Source: Gallaecimonas pentaromativorans (lineage in GTDB: Bacteria > Pseudomonadota > Gammaproteobacteria > Enterobacterales > Gallaecimonadaceae). From it: 64,000 bases of DNA. The stretch lies in assembly GCF_003751625.1 (NCBI RefSeq), contig NZ_RJUL01000007.1:1-64000 (forward strand), read 5' to 3'. The notes below the pieces were generated by a model. It was not told the DNA's origin, did not search any database, and saw only the letters and a list, made by a program, of their open reading frames with translations. This document shows positions 18,664 to 28,560 of this stretch, one piece after another (position 1 is the stretch's first letter; each line of letters begins with the position of its first letter). Both the position numbers and the translations under genes were made by a program.

Positions 18664-18679
18664 ATTACAAAGTTGTCAT
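18664..18679. promoter_or_regulatory. CusR/CopR-type copper box
   Basis: ATTACAA-AG-TTGTCAT is a near-perfect palindrome matching the core of the E. coli CusR box (ATGACAA-NN-TTGTCAT) at all but one base. It lies between copA and copR (72 bp before copA, 67 bp before copR) and could control both directions. Confidence 0.75.
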
Positions 18680-18745
18680 CTTGGGGTAATCTGGCGGTGC
18701 GCGGCGCCGGGCTACACTGGCCAAATCAACCACTTCGGAACCTTT

Positions 18746-19426
18746 ATGCGACTTCTGGTTGTAGAAGACGAACACAAAACCGGTGACTACCTGCAAAAGG
18801 GCCTGTCCGAGGCCGGTTTTCAGGTGGCGCTGGCCCGCAATGGCCTAGACGGCCATCACCTGGCCATGACCGAAGAATTTGACCTTATCGTGCTGGACGT
18901 GATGCTGCCGGACGTGGACGGCTGGCGCATCCTCGCCTCGATAAAAGACGCCGGTAAAACCACCCCGGTGCTGTTTTTAACGGCACGCGACAGCATCGAA
19001 GACCGCGTTAAAGGCCTGGAGCTGGGGGCCGACGACTACCTGGTCAAACCCTTTGCCTTTGCCGAGCTCCTGGCCAGGGTGCGCACCTTGCTGCGCCGGG
19101 GGGCGGTAAGCCCCAGTAGCGATACCCTGGCCCTTGGCGACCTGGAACTGGATATCGCCAAGCGCCGCGCGGTGCGGGCCGGCCAGCGCATCACCCTTAC
19201 CAACAAGGAATTTGCCCTGCTGGAGCTGTTGGTTCGCCGCCAGGGCGAGGTGCTGCCGCGCTCGCTGATTGCCTCCCAGGTGTGGGACATGAATTTCGAC
19301 TCCGACACCAACGTGATTGATGTCGCCATTCGCCGGCTACGGGCCAAGATAGACGACCCCTTCGAGCCCAAGCTTATCCAAACGGTGCGCGGCATGGGCT
19401 ACAAGCTGGAACTGCCCGATGCTTGA
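18746..19426 (+). CDS. copR: Copper response regulator (CusR/CopR type)
   Basis: OmpR-family response regulator, about 226 residues. The receiver domain has the phosphorylated Asp in [14 protein letters not shown] and the Lys in [10 protein letters not shown]. The C-terminal winged helix begins near residue 130 ([20 protein letters not shown]). The start at 18746 ([16 protein letters not shown]) is the conserved one; the frame upstream to 18647 is promoter. It overlaps the kinase gene by 8 bp and probably binds the box at 18664. Confidence 0.92.
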   Translation: MRLLVVEDEHKTGDYLQKGLSEAGFQVALARNGLDGHHLAMTEEFDLIVLDVMLPDVDGWRILASIKDAGKTTPVLFLTARDSIEDRVKGLELGADDYLVKPFAFAELLARVRTLLRRGAVSPSSDTLALGDLELDIAKRRAVRAGQRITLTNKEFALLELLVRRQGEVLPRSLIASQVWDMNFDSDTNVIDVAIRRLRAKIDDPFEPKLIQTVRGMGYKLELPDA

Positions 19427-20783
19427 GAGGAGCAAGGCGCCAGCCTCCCTGGCCCGGCGGGTCATGCTGTTGGTGGGGCTCAGCATCATTCTGTGCCTGG
19501 GCCTGTTGGGCTGGGTTATCCAGCAGGCCATAGAGCAGCACTTTGCCGACATGGACGGCAACGAGCTCACCAACGCCGCCCAGCCCCTGGCCATGGCCTT
19601 ACAGAACCAGCCTCCCGACGCCGCCCATCTCGACCGCACCCTGCGCGGCCTTAAAGGTATCTCCTTTACCGTGTTCGGCCCGGCCGATAAGGTGCTGTAT
19701 CGCACGCCGGGGCCAGATCTTCACTTTCTCGCCGCCCAGGCGCGGGCGCAAATAGACCATCGTCATCTGGCCCGTTTCAGCCAGGGCGACCACAGCTACC
19801 GTGGCGCAGCGCTTATCATCGAGGGCAGCCAAGGCCAGCCCTACAAGCTGGCACTGGCCATGAACATCGACATCCACCAGCATTTTCTCACCCACTTCGG
19901 CAAAGCCCTATGGGGCATCATGGCGCTGGCGGCCCTTATCACCATACTGGCTGCCAGGCTGGCGGTGCGCTGGGGCCATGCCCCCCTTCGCCGGCTCTCG
20001 GCCGACATTCGCGCCATCCGCTCCGATCGGCTATCAAACCGCCTCGACCCGCGCCAGGTGCCGGCAGAACTGGCCGAACTGGTAGCGGCCTTTAACGACA
20101 TGTTGGGGCGCCTTGAGGATTTATTCGAACGTTTAAGTAACTTCTCTGCCGATATCGCCCATGAGCTGCGCACCCCCATCACCAACTTGAGCACCCAGAC
20201 CCAGGTGGCCCTGGGCAAGGCCCGCTCGGCCGAGGAATACAAAGAAATTCTCTACTCCAACCTGGAGGAGTTTGAGCGCCTGGCCAAGATGGTGACCGAC
20301 ATGCTGTGGCTGGCCCAAACCGACAACGGCAACATCACCCCAGCTCTTGTGCCCCTGGCACTGGCAGAGGAAGTCAAAGGCCTTTGCGATTACTTCGAGC
20401 TACTGGCCGAAGACAAAGGGGTGCGGCTGGTGCTCGAAGGCGGGCCGCTGACGGTGCAGGCTGACCGCCACCTGCTGCGCCGGGCCTTGAGTAACATCAT
20501 CTCCAATGCCATTCGCCACACCCCGGCCGGGCAAGCGGTCACGATTCGCCTGCACACCGAGGGCAAACGCCATTGGGTAGAGGTCTGCAACCCCGGCAGC
20601 CCCATCGCCCCCGAACACCTGCCGCACCTTTTTGAGCGCTTCTACCGGGTTGACCCGGCCCGAGGCCAAGGGGGCGTCGGCCTGGGCCTTGCCATCGTCA
20701 AATCCATCGCCCGGCTACACGGCGGCGATGTCACCGTCAGCTCCACTCCCCAGCGCACCTGCTTTAGCCTCTCTTTGCCCTGA
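19419..20783 (+). CDS. copS: Copper sensor histidine kinase (CusS/CopS type)
   Basis: Inner-membrane heavy-metal sensor kinase paired with copR. 454 residues: TM1 about 22-42, a periplasmic sensor loop, TM2 about 165-185, HAMP, then HisKA with phospho-His in [14 protein letters not shown] and an HATPase domain ([29 protein letters not shown]). It overlaps copR by 8 bp. Assignment as a copper sensor rests on family and on the divergent copAB genes. Confidence 0.9.
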   Translation: MLERSKAPASLARRVMLLVGLSIILCLGLLGWVIQQAIEQHFADMDGNELTNAAQPLAMALQNQPPDAAHLDRTLRGLKGISFTVFGPADKVLYRTPGPDLHFLAAQARAQIDHRHLARFSQGDHSYRGAALIIEGSQGQPYKLALAMNIDIHQHFLTHFGKALWGIMALAALITILAARLAVRWGHAPLRRLSADIRAIRSDRLSNRLDPRQVPAELAELVAAFNDMLGRLEDLFERLSNFSADIAHELRTPITNLSTQTQVALGKARSAEEYKEILYSNLEEFERLAKMVTDMLWLAQTDNGNITPALVPLALAEEVKGLCDYFELLAEDKGVRLVLEGGPLTVQADRHLLRRALSNIISNAIRHTPAGQAVTIRLHTEGKRHWVEVCNPGSPIAPEHLPHLFERFYRVDPARGQGGVGLGLAIVKSIARLHGGDVTVSSTPQRTCFSLSLP

Positions 20784-20878
20784 GCCCGCCACACCCTTGC
20801 AGGCCGACTATTCTGGGTAGTGTCGGGTAGCAGGGACGCGGTACCGACAAGGCAACGGTTAACCAAGGCGAGTCCCAG

Positions 20879-22297
20879 ATGCGACTGACCATCCTGCTGC
20901 TATGCGCCGCTGGCCTGATGTGTGGGGTCCAGGGCGCCGAACCGCAACTGCGCGGCAAAACCCTCAACCACCAAGGCCAGTTTGCCGGCCAAACCCTCAG
21001 TTACCGCTCGGTGGTGGAGCATTTTAGCCTCACCCCCACCCGCCATGGCCCCCTGACCCTGGTCAGCACCAGTTATATCGCCGAGCAGGCCGGGCGTCAG
21101 CGGCCGGTGCTGTTTGTGTTTAACGGCGGCCCGCTGGCGCCGTCCATGTACCTGCACCTGTTGGCGCTGGGGCCAAAACGGCTGGTGCTGGGAGATGACC
21201 CCCAGGCCGCGCCGCTTATCAACAACCCCCACAGCCCCTTGGATGTGGCGGATCTGGTGTTCTACGACCCGGCCGGCACCGGCTTTAGCCGTTTTGACGC
21301 AGACGCCAATCCAACCGGCTACTTTGCCACCCAAAGCGACGCCGAGGCGCTGCTGGCCTTTATGCGGGCCTGGGTACAACGCCACCGCCGCCAGGGCTCG
21401 CCGCTCTATTTGCTGGGCGAGAGCTACGGCAGTATCCGCGCTGTCGAGGCCGCCTTGGCCCTTAGCCACCAGGACCCAAAGCTCCCTCTTAAAGGCCTGT
21501 TTTTATTGGGCCAGGCCCTTAATGTCAGCAGTCTTGCCGGGCAAAACCCGCTGCAAGCGGTGAGCGATTTACCCACCCAAAGCGCCCTTGGCTGGTACCA
21601 CGGCAAGGTCAGTCACCAGGGCCGCACCTTCGAGCAGTTTATGGCGCAAAGCCGCGAGTTTGCCGCCGGGCCGCTATTAAAGGCGCTCTACCTTGGCAAC
21701 CGGCTGGCAGAGCAAGACCGCCTGGCCCTGGCCAATCGCCTAAGCGCGCTGACCGGCCTGAACACTGCGCTCTATCTCAAAACGGGGCTGAAAGTGGATA
21801 TGGCTACCTTCAGGGAAAACCTGCTGGCCGATAAAGGGCTGCGCCTTGGCCAAGCCGACGGCCGGGTGACGGCGCCCTTGCAGCAAGACCCCAGCACCGA
21901 CCCGTCCATGCCCCTTAGCGGCCCGGTTGAAAAGGCTTATCTGGCCTTTGCCCAGGGCTTTTTGGGGCTACGTAAGTTACCGCCCTACCTCACCGACTCG
22001 CCGGTAAAAAACCCGGCCCAATGGCACTGGGGGCTGGCGCCTTTTACCAGGCAAGGTTACGAGAGGGATTTGGACGAGCTGATGGCAAGAATGCCCACCC
22101 TTAAGCTGGCGCTGGGAGTGGGTTACTTCGATACGCTAACCCCGGTGGGGGCCAGTGAATACCTGCTGCAACAGGCCAGTGGGCCCGCCGCTCAGGGGCG
22201 GCTTTATTACTATCAAAGCGGCCATATGAGCTACACCAGCAGCAGCGAGCTGGCGCGTTTTAGCCAGGATCTTCGCCGCTTTATCAGCGGCGATTAG
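20879..22297 (+). CDS. Serine carboxypeptidase-like (S10) protein, exported
   Basis: Alpha/beta-hydrolase of the S10 carboxypeptidase family, 472 residues with a signal peptide (about residues 1-20). The nucleophile is Ser182 in GESYGS. A candidate Asp (GVGYFDTLTP) and the His in QSGHMSY complete the triad. DPAGTGFSRF matches the S10 DxPxGxGFS motif. The oxyanion motif, normally NGGPGSSS, reads NGGPLAPS here. Probably releases C-terminal residues from peptides in the periplasm. It stands alone on the plus strand and converges with the diguanylate cyclase gene. Confidence 0.78.
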   Translation: MRLTILLLCAAGLMCGVQGAEPQLRGKTLNHQGQFAGQTLSYRSVVEHFSLTPTRHGPLTLVSTSYIAEQAGRQRPVLFVFNGGPLAPSMYLHLLALGPKRLVLGDDPQAAPLINNPHSPLDVADLVFYDPAGTGFSRFDADANPTGYFATQSDAEALLAFMRAWVQRHRRQGSPLYLLGESYGSIRAVEAALALSHQDPKLPLKGLFLLGQALNVSSLAGQNPLQAVSDLPTQSALGWYHGKVSHQGRTFEQFMAQSREFAAGPLLKALYLGNRLAEQDRLALANRLSALTGLNTALYLKTGLKVDMATFRENLLADKGLRLGQADGRVTAPLQQDPSTDPSMPLSGPVEKAYLAFAQGFLGLRKLPPYLTDSPVKNPAQWHWGLAPFTRQGYERDLDELMARMPTLKLALGVGYFDTLTPVGASEYLLQQASGPAAQGRLYYYQSGHMSYTSSSELARFSQDLRRFISGD

Positions 22298-22302
22298 CAC
22301 TC

Positions 22303-23232
22303 CTAGGCCACACAGATGCCATCGCGGCCATTGGCCTTTTGCCGGTACAGCGCCAGGTCGGCCAGCTCCATCAGGGCGGCAATGCGACCGGCAGCCCCCG
22401 GCACCTGGGTGACAACCCCCATGCTGACGGTCACCATTTGCCCCGAGGGTGAAGCCCGGTGCTCCAGCGCCTGTTGGCGCACCGCCTCTTTGATGCGGTT
22501 GGCGATGGTCAACGCGCCCTTGGCCTCGGTCCAGGGCAGAATGCAGGCAAATTCCTCTCCGCCGATACGGGCCAGCAGATCTTGCGGGCGCTGCAAGGTG
22601 TGGCGAAACAGCTCGGCCAGTTTGCGCAGGCAGTCATCGCCGGCCTGGTGGCCGTAGCTGTCGTTGTAGAGCTTGAAGTAATCCACATCCAGCATGATAA
22701 GCGACAGCGGCGCGTTGTCCCGCTGGCACTGGCGCCATAGCCGCACCAGTTCTTCGTCGAACTTGCGTCTGTTGGCAACCCCGGTCAGGCCATCGAGCAT
22801 GGCGATGGAGCGCAGCAAGTCGTTCTGGCGCTTCAGGGCCATGTGCGTAGCCACCCGGGCTTTGACGATAACCGGGTTAATGGGCTTGGTGATGAAATCC
22901 ACAGCGCCCAGTTCAAAGCCCATCACTTCATCGGCTTCGCTGCGCTGGGCGGTAACGAAGATCACCGGGATTTGCGCCGATTGCGGGTCGCTCTTGAGGC
23001 GGCGGCACACCTCATAGCCGTCGATGCCGGGCATCATTACGTCCAGCAGCACCAAGTCTGGCTGGGCCCGCTTTACCTGCTCCAGGGCCTCTTCGCCATT
23101 GGCCGCCATAAAGATGTCGTACTGCTGGTGAAAGGCCTCGTATAGAAGGCGGATATTGGTGGGCTGGTCGTCCACCACCAGCAAACGCCCACGGGGCAGA
23201 CTGTTGGCGATCATGCTGGCGATATCAGGCAT
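22303..23232 (-). CDS. Response regulator diguanylate cyclase (REC-GGDEF)
   Basis: Makes cyclic di-GMP from two GTP. 309 residues: receiver domain (residues 15-130, phospho-acceptor D64 in LLDVMMPGIDG, Lys in TKP), then a GGDEF domain with GGEEF at 224-228. The product-inhibition site RxxD is present five residues before it (R215-D218), so the enzyme should be feedback-controlled. It lies 17 bp after the large hybrid kinase on the same strand, so the kinase's HPt domain is the likely phosphodonor. The curli and cellulose genes in this window are typical c-di-GMP outputs. Confidence 0.92.
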   Translation of the reverse strand: MPDIASMIANSLPRGRLLVVDDQPTNIRLLYEAFHQQYDIFMAANGEEALEQVKRAQPDLVLLDVMMPGIDGYEVCRRLKSDPQSAQIPVIFVTAQRSEADEVMGFELGAVDFITKPINPVIVKARVATHMALKRQNDLLRSIAMLDGLTGVANRRKFDEELVRLWRQCQRDNAPLSLIMLDVDYFKLYNDSYGHQAGDDCLRKLAELFRHTLQRPQDLLARIGGEEFACILPWTEAKGALTIANRIKEAVRQQALEHRASPSGQMVTVSMGVVTQVPGAAGRIAALMELADLALYRQKANGRDGICVA

Positions 23233-23249
23233 GAATGCTCCTTGTCAGG

Positions 23250-26200
23250 TTATTGGCTTAGCAATTGCCGCACTGTGGCCGAGGCCGATTCAAAATCCAG
23301 GGATTCCACCTGCTGGTTAAGGGCCTCATAGAGCGGCCCCCTGGCCTCGGCATGGCCCTTGAGCGACGGCAGTTCGCTCAGCACCTTGAGGTTACGCTCG
23401 TCTATAAGCCCTTGGATATCCTGCAACAAAACCTTGAGCGGCGCAGCCGTTACTGACGTAGGCTCTGCATCTTCCTCATTGAGGCGGCCAAGGCCGGCAA
23501 GCTCTGCGGCCAGTTGCTCGCAGCTGTCGCGAAACTGCTGGTGCAAATGGTCGATGTCGGCCTCGCCGATCAGCTCGTGGATATCGGCAAGGCTCACGTC
23601 TCTGGCCTTGAACAGCGCCTCCAGCGCCGCCGCCTGAGCTGCCAGGGCGTTGGCCCCCAGGGTGGCCGCCAGCCCTTTAAGGCTATGCAAAGCGGTGTGG
23701 CAAGCGGCCACGTCGTTGTCGGCAAAGCCTTGGCGAAGCGCTCCCAGTAGCGCCAGGCCCTCGGCTTTAAACCGCTCCAGGCTGCGTTTATAAAGCCCCA
23801 CCTTGCCGCCAAAGCGGCTCAGCACCAGCTCCATGCCCTCCAGGGGTGCACTTTCGGGTTTTGCCACCCCTTGCTGACGGCCGGTGGCGGCCAGCAGCAC
23901 GGTGATAAGCTGCTCAAAAATAAAAGGTTTACCGACATAATCGTTCATGCCCGCTTGCAGGCATTGCTGGCGGTCAGTGGCGCTGGCGTTGGCGGTCATG
24001 GCGATGATGGGCAGGTTGTCGAAGCGCCCGTCGGTGCGGATCATCTGGGTGGCTTCCAGGCCGTCCATCACCGGCATCTGCATATCCATCAACACCGCAT
24101 CAAAGGTCTGGCGGGCAGCCAGCACTTGGTTGGCGCCCACTTGGCCGTCCTGGGCCAACACCACGGTGGCGCCCTCGCCGGTCAGCAGCTCCTCGGCCAC
24201 TTCCCGGTTAAGGGCGTTGTCTTCAACCACCAGCAGGGTCAGGCCTTGCAGGCGGCGCTGCTTGGGCACGGCTCTCGCCTGTGGCGCCGGCACTTCGCCG
24301 CTCAGGCAAGCCGACACCACAGTGGCCAGCTGCACCGGGGTAACGGGTTTAAGAAGGAAGGTATCAAAAGGGGCATCGCCCTTTTTCTGGGCCTCTAGAA
24401 ACACCTGCTGGCCGTAGGCGCTCAGCATCACGATGGCCGGGGCCTTATCGCCATAACGCTCGCCAATTTGCTGGGCCACGCTCAGGCCGTCCATCTCCGG
24501 CATCCGCCAGTCCAGCAGCACCAATTTAAAGGCATGCTCGGGGCCTTTTTTGAACGCTTTATCCAGCATCGCCAGGGCGTCAATACCACTGGCGACGGCC
24601 TTCATCTGCCAGCCAAGATCGGTGCCTAAATCGACTATCAGCTCCCGGGCCACGCTGTTGTCGTCCACCACCAAAATCTTGGGTTGGTCTTTTACGCGCA
24701 GCGCCGTCATCGGGCTTTGGTCGGCGATGGGCAGCTCAACGTCAAACCAGAAACGGCTGCCCCGATTGGGGGTACTGTCTAGGCTCAGCTCGCTGCCCAT
24801 CATCGCCACCAGCCGCTTGCAGATCACCAGGCCAAGGCCTGTGCCGCCAAAACGGCGGGTGGTGGAGGCTTCGGCCTGGGTAAAGCTGTCAAAGATACGC
24901 GCCTGCTGCTCCTTGCTGATGCCGATACCGGTGTCCTCGACACAAAAGCGCAGTTTGATATGGTTGCCACCGCGCATCAGCTCGGATACCCGCACCAGCA
25001 CATGGCCCTGGTCGGTAAATTTAATGGCGTTGCCGGCCAGGTTAATCAGCACCTGTTGTAGGCGCAGGGCATCCCCCACCACCTCTGCAGGCAGGCGGGT
25101 GTCGATGTCGTACATCAGCTCCACCGGCTTGCTGCCAAGGTTACCCGACAACACCACGGCCAAATCGCACATCAGCTCTTCGAGGCTGAAGGGGTAAGGG
25201 TCCAAATCCAGTTTGCCGGCATCGATTTTTGAAAAGTCGAGAATGTCATTGAGCAGCCCCAGCAGGGATTTAGCCGCCGAGAACGCCTTGTTCACGTAGT
25301 CGCCCTGGCGGGGGCTGAGGTTGGTTTGCTGCACCAGTTGCAGCATGCCCAGCACCGCGTTCATGGGGGTACGTATTTCGTGGCTCATATTAGCCAGGAA
25401 CTGGCCCTTGGCCTTGGCGGCCTGTTCGGCGGCCTGCTTGGCGGTCATCAGGTGCTGCTCAAACTCCTTCTGGCGGCCAATATCCTGGGCCACCATCAGG
25501 TAACCCTCGATGTTACGGCGCTCATCGCGAATGGAGGTGACCACCAGGGACACCGGCACCATGGAGCCGTCCTTGCGGTACAAATCCCAGTCGCGGCGCT
25601 CGGCAGTCTCCAGCTTGGAGCGATAGACCAGGGTCTCAAACCCCATGACGCTGGTGTGGTACAGGCCATTGAGCATCTTGGCGCGCTCGCTGATTTGCTC
25701 ATGGTTAAAGAGCTTGAGGGGAGACTGGTCCAGCATCTCGCCATGCTTGTAACCGAGCATCCGCTCGGCGCCGGCGTTGAAGATGGTGACTTGGCCCAGG
25801 GTGTCGGTGGCGATAATGGCAAATTCGGAGGCGGCCTTGAGCACGTTGTTGAGCATCACGTTGACGCGGTGGCTCTCGGCTTCGGCGGCTTTGCGGTCGC
25901 TGATGTCAGTGCGCAGCGCCACCAGCCGTTCGATGTTGCCGGCACTGTCGTGGAAAGGGGCAATCACGGTATCAAACCAATGCAGCTCGCCGTCTTTGCT
26001 GCGGTTGCACACCTCGCCGTGCCAGGCTTTGCCCCCCAGCACCTGCTGCCACATCTGTTGCCAAAAAGCGCTGCTGTGTTCTCCTGACTGCAGCTGCTGA
26101 TGGTCTTGGCCAAGCAGCTCCTGGCGGCTGTAGCCGGTTTGCTGGCAGAACCTGTCGTTGACATCGATGATAAGGCCCTTGGCATCGGTAGCCGAATACA

Positions 26201-28115
26201 GCATTTGGGCATTGATGGTGCTAAGCAGCGCCTCGTTCTCACGTAGCGCATCGGCCAGAGCCTGGCGGCTTTCCACCAGTTCGGTCACGTCGTGGATAAC
26301 CGAATAAAAGCCACGCACTTCTCCTGCCACCACGTCCGGCAGGTAATACACCAAGGCGTGCAGGTCGCCGCTGCCATCGGGCTTGGGGGTGACCCGCTCA
26401 AAGGTCTGGGCGATCCCCGCCAGGGCCTGCTCTAGCGCTATTTTATCTTGAGCAAAGCGCTGCGGCCCTAGCAGCTCCATCAGGGTCTTGCCGGGCATCT
26501 GGCCGGGTTCGAGGCCAAACCCGTCGTGGTAGGCGCGGTTGGCCACCCGGTTCACCAGTTGCTTATCCCAATAGCCGATCATCGACGGCACCGCGTCCAG
26601 CACGGTGCGCAGGGTATTGCGGGCACTGTCGAGCTCGGCGGTGCGTTCGGCGACCTGCCGCTCCAGGCGAATGTTGAATTCCTTTAACTGCCGCTCGGCG
26701 GCCTTGTGGTGGCTGATGTCATGAATCAACTTGGCGGCGCCAATCACCTGGCCGTGTCCATCCTTGATGGCGCTGGCGGTTATTGACACCTCGATGGTGC
26801 TGCCATCCTTGCGCCGGCGCACCGTTTCGTTGAGGCGCACGGTGTTGTCCTTGGCGACTTGCGCCAGCATCAAGCGGTCTTCATCAATCAGCCCCTCGGG
26901 CAACAGCAAGTCAGCCAGGGGCTGGCCCAACACTTCTTCTTCGCTGTAGCCGAACAGCTCGCTGGCCGCTTTGTTCCAATGGATGATGTGGCCATCCAGC
27001 GCCTCACCGATGATGGCATCAGAGGAGTTGTCGACAATGGTGGCGGTGCGGGCCCGCTCCATGCTGATGGCGCGCCGACCCCGCAGGTTGGCGGTGAGCG
27101 CCATGGCCAGCAGCCCCGCCAGTATGCTGGCCAGGGTACCGACGGTCAGGATGAGGTTGGGTTGCAGTTGGTGCAGCCCCACCACAAAGGCTGGCGAGGC
27201 GGCAATATCAAACTCCCAGGTGCGGCCAAACACCGACTCGCGAGATTGCTGCGGGAACAGCCACTGGGTCTTTTGTTGCGGCGAGGTGGCATAAAACTGC
27301 ACGGCGGCTTTGGGGTCGGTGACATCCCTTAGCGCCAGTTGGAAACGCTCGTCTTTGATGGGAAGGTCAGCCAGCACTTCACTTGTCAGTAGCGGCGCAT
27401 AGCTCCAGCCAAAGCCCTGCTCGCGCCTTTTGGCAACACTGGTAGGCACCACGGCGCCACGGTAGATAGGCATCAAAATCAAAAATGACTGGGTGGGTGC
27501 GCCGGTGGCCTGCACCAAGGTAATGGGGCCGGTCAGCTGCACCGCGCCGGTATCAATGGCGGCCATGGCGGCGGTGCGCCTGTTGGTCTCAGAGGCAATA
27601 TCCAGCCCCACCGCCTGGACATTGCGGGCCACCGGCTCGATGTACTGGATGATAAAGCGCTCGCCGTCGCGGGGGCTTAATTGGCGCACCGAAAAATCCG
27701 GCCAGCCGTCTTTGCGGGCGTTGGCCACAAAAGCGGCCTCATCTGCGGAGCTGACCCGGCGAATAAAACCAAAACCCCGGGCGCCGGGGAATTCGGTGTC
27801 TACGTCTCGGGTGGCGCTGTAGCGCAGGAAGACTTTCCGGGAAAGGTTCTCTTCACCGGCCGCCAGGATGGCGCCACGGGCGCCGCGCAAGCCGTATTGG
27901 TAGAGGGTGATACGCGCCAGCACCGCATCCTTGATGCGCTGGGCATGCTCCTTGACGGCGTCTTCGGCGCCAGCCCGATTGGCATTGTGCTGGCCCCAGG
28001 CCAGCAGCAAGGTCAGCAGCAGGCAGGTAATAAAAGTGATGAAAAACCAGGTGGCAGAGGATCTGCCCCGGATATTGATGCCGTACTTTTGAGATATCGC
28101 TGTCTGCAAAGCCAA
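23250..28115 (-). CDS. CHASE/multi-PAS hybrid histidine kinase with HPt
   Basis: Inner-membrane sensor of 1621 residues. Order: TM1 (about 22-40), periplasmic CHASE-type domain (about 75-290), TM2 (about 320-342), four PAS regions (about 350-890), HisKA with H912 in NMSHEIRTPMN, HATPase (to about 1130), receiver 1 (D1202), receiver 2 (D1344), and HPt with H1477 in HSLKG. A full phosphorelay is therefore within one chain. The start appears to be TTG at 28115, preceded by GGGAGGG; no ATG exists before TM1. The diguanylate cyclase follows by 17 bp and is its likely output. The signal is unknown. Confidence 0.9.
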   Translation of the reverse strand: MALQTAISQKYGINIRGRSSATWFFITFITCLLLTLLLAWGQHNANRAGAEDAVKEHAQRIKDAVLARITLYQYGLRGARGAILAAGEENLSRKVFLRYSATRDVDTEFPGARGFGFIRRVSSADEAAFVANARKDGWPDFSVRQLSPRDGERFIIQYIEPVARNVQAVGLDIASETNRRTAAMAAIDTGAVQLTGPITLVQATGAPTQSFLILMPIYRGAVVPTSVAKRREQGFGWSYAPLLTSEVLADLPIKDERFQLALRDVTDPKAAVQFYATSPQQKTQWLFPQQSRESVFGRTWEFDIAASPAFVVGLHQLQPNLILTVGTLASILAGLLAMALTANLRGRRAISMERARTATIVDNSSDAIIGEALDGHIIHWNKAASELFGYSEEEVLGQPLADLLLPEGLIDEDRLMLAQVAKDNTVRLNETVRRRKDGSTIEVSITASAIKDGHGQVIGAAKLIHDISHHKAAERQLKEFNIRLERQVAERTAELDSARNTLRTVLDAVPSMIGYWDKQLVNRVANRAYHDGFGLEPGQMPGKTLMELLGPQRFAQDKIALEQALAGIAQTFERVTPKPDGSGDLHALVYYLPDVVAGEVRGFYSVIHDVTELVESRQALADALRENEALLSTINAQMLYSATDAKGLIIDVNDRFCQQTGYSRQELLGQDHQQLQSGEHSSAFWQQMWQQVLGGKAWHGEVCNRSKDGELHWFDTVIAPFHDSAGNIERLVALRTDISDRKAAEAESHRVNVMLNNVLKAASEFAIIATDTLGQVTIFNAGAERMLGYKHGEMLDQSPLKLFNHEQISERAKMLNGLYHTSVMGFETLVYRSKLETAERRDWDLYRKDGSMVPVSLVVTSIRDERRNIEGYLMVAQDIGRQKEFEQHLMTAKQAAEQAAKAKGQFLANMSHEIRTPMNAVLGMLQLVQQTNLSPRQGDYVNKAFSAAKSLLGLLNDILDFSKIDAGKLDLDPYPFSLEELMCDLAVVLSGNLGSKPVELMYDIDTRLPAEVVGDALRLQQVLINLAGNAIKFTDQGHVLVRVSELMRGGNHIKLRFCVEDTGIGISKEQQARIFDSFTQAEASTTRRFGGTGLGLVICKRLVAMMGSELSLDSTPNRGSRFWFDVELPIADQSPMTALRVKDQPKILVVDDNSVARELIVDLGTDLGWQMKAVASGIDALAMLDKAFKKGPEHAFKLVLLDWRMPEMDGLSVAQQIGERYGDKAPAIVMLSAYGQQVFLEAQKKGDAPFDTFLLKPVTPVQLATVVSACLSGEVPAPQARAVPKQRRLQGLTLLVVEDNALNREVAEELLTGEGATVVLAQDGQVGANQVLAARQTFDAVLMDMQMPVMDGLEATQMIRTDGRFDNLPIIAMTANASATDRQQCLQAGMNDYVGKPFIFEQLITVLLAATGRQQGVAKPESAPLEGMELVLSRFGGKVGLYKRSLERFKAEGLALLGALRQGFADNDVAACHTALHSLKGLAATLGANALAAQAAALEALFKARDVSLADIHELIGEADIDHLHQQFRDSCEQLAAELAGLGRLNEEDAEPTSVTAAPLKVLLQDIQGLIDERNLKVLSELPSLKGHAEARGPLYEALNQQVESLDFESASATVRQLLSQ

Positions 28116-28238
28116 AATCCCTCCCAGCTATCAGGCCCAATAATGGCGCCACCCAGACGGCGAATGCCAATCCGTTCAGGACCTTAGCTTAGAGGACAAC
28201 AGCCTGATATACGAGCAGCTAACAGCGCCCCAACAGCC

Positions 28239-28265
28239 AAAAAGCCGGCTTAATGCCAGCTTTTT
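28239..28265 (-). terminator. Terminator of electrophile-response operon
   Basis: Eleven-base arms with one mismatch (28239-28249 and 28255-28265, loop TTAAT) begin with five A and end with five T. It directly follows the DUF1330 stop codon on the minus strand. Confidence 0.8.
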
Positions 28266-28268
28266 GAT

Positions 28269-28556
28269 TCAGACCCCTTCTACCAGCAACACCCGGTAGT
28301 CAGCGCCCTTAAAGCGATGGGCCCTGGCTTCGGTGTAGGCCGGGCTGTCATACCAGGCCCTGGCCGCCGCCATGTCGGGGAAGGCCAGCACCACCGCCCC
28401 TTCTGCCTCAGGGCCTTCGAGGGTGGTGATATCGCCGTAGAACACCAGGGGCGTGAGGGGATGATCGCCCCGCGCCGCACCAGCTTTTTCGGCGTAAATG
28501 GCCATTTCGTCCGGGTCTTTGACCCCGTCTTTGATGAAGATAACGTAGGCGGTCAT
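28269..28556 (-). CDS. DUF1330 family protein
   Basis: 95 residues, the usual length of DUF1330, a dimeric ferredoxin-like (ABM-type) fold of unknown activity. The family pattern is visible as AYVIFIKDGVKDPDEMAIYA at the start and AVVLAFPDMAAARAWYDSPA in the middle. It is the last gene of the operon after the DJ-1-like gene (4 bp gap) and the reductase, all under the NemR-like repressor. A role in handling reactive electrophiles is inferred from context only. Confidence 0.85.
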   Translation of the reverse strand: MTAYVIFIKDGVKDPDEMAIYAEKAGAARGDHPLTPLVFYGDITTLEGPEAEGAVVLAFPDMAAARAWYDSPAYTEARAHRFKGADYRVLLVEGV

Positions 28557-28560
28557 AGCG

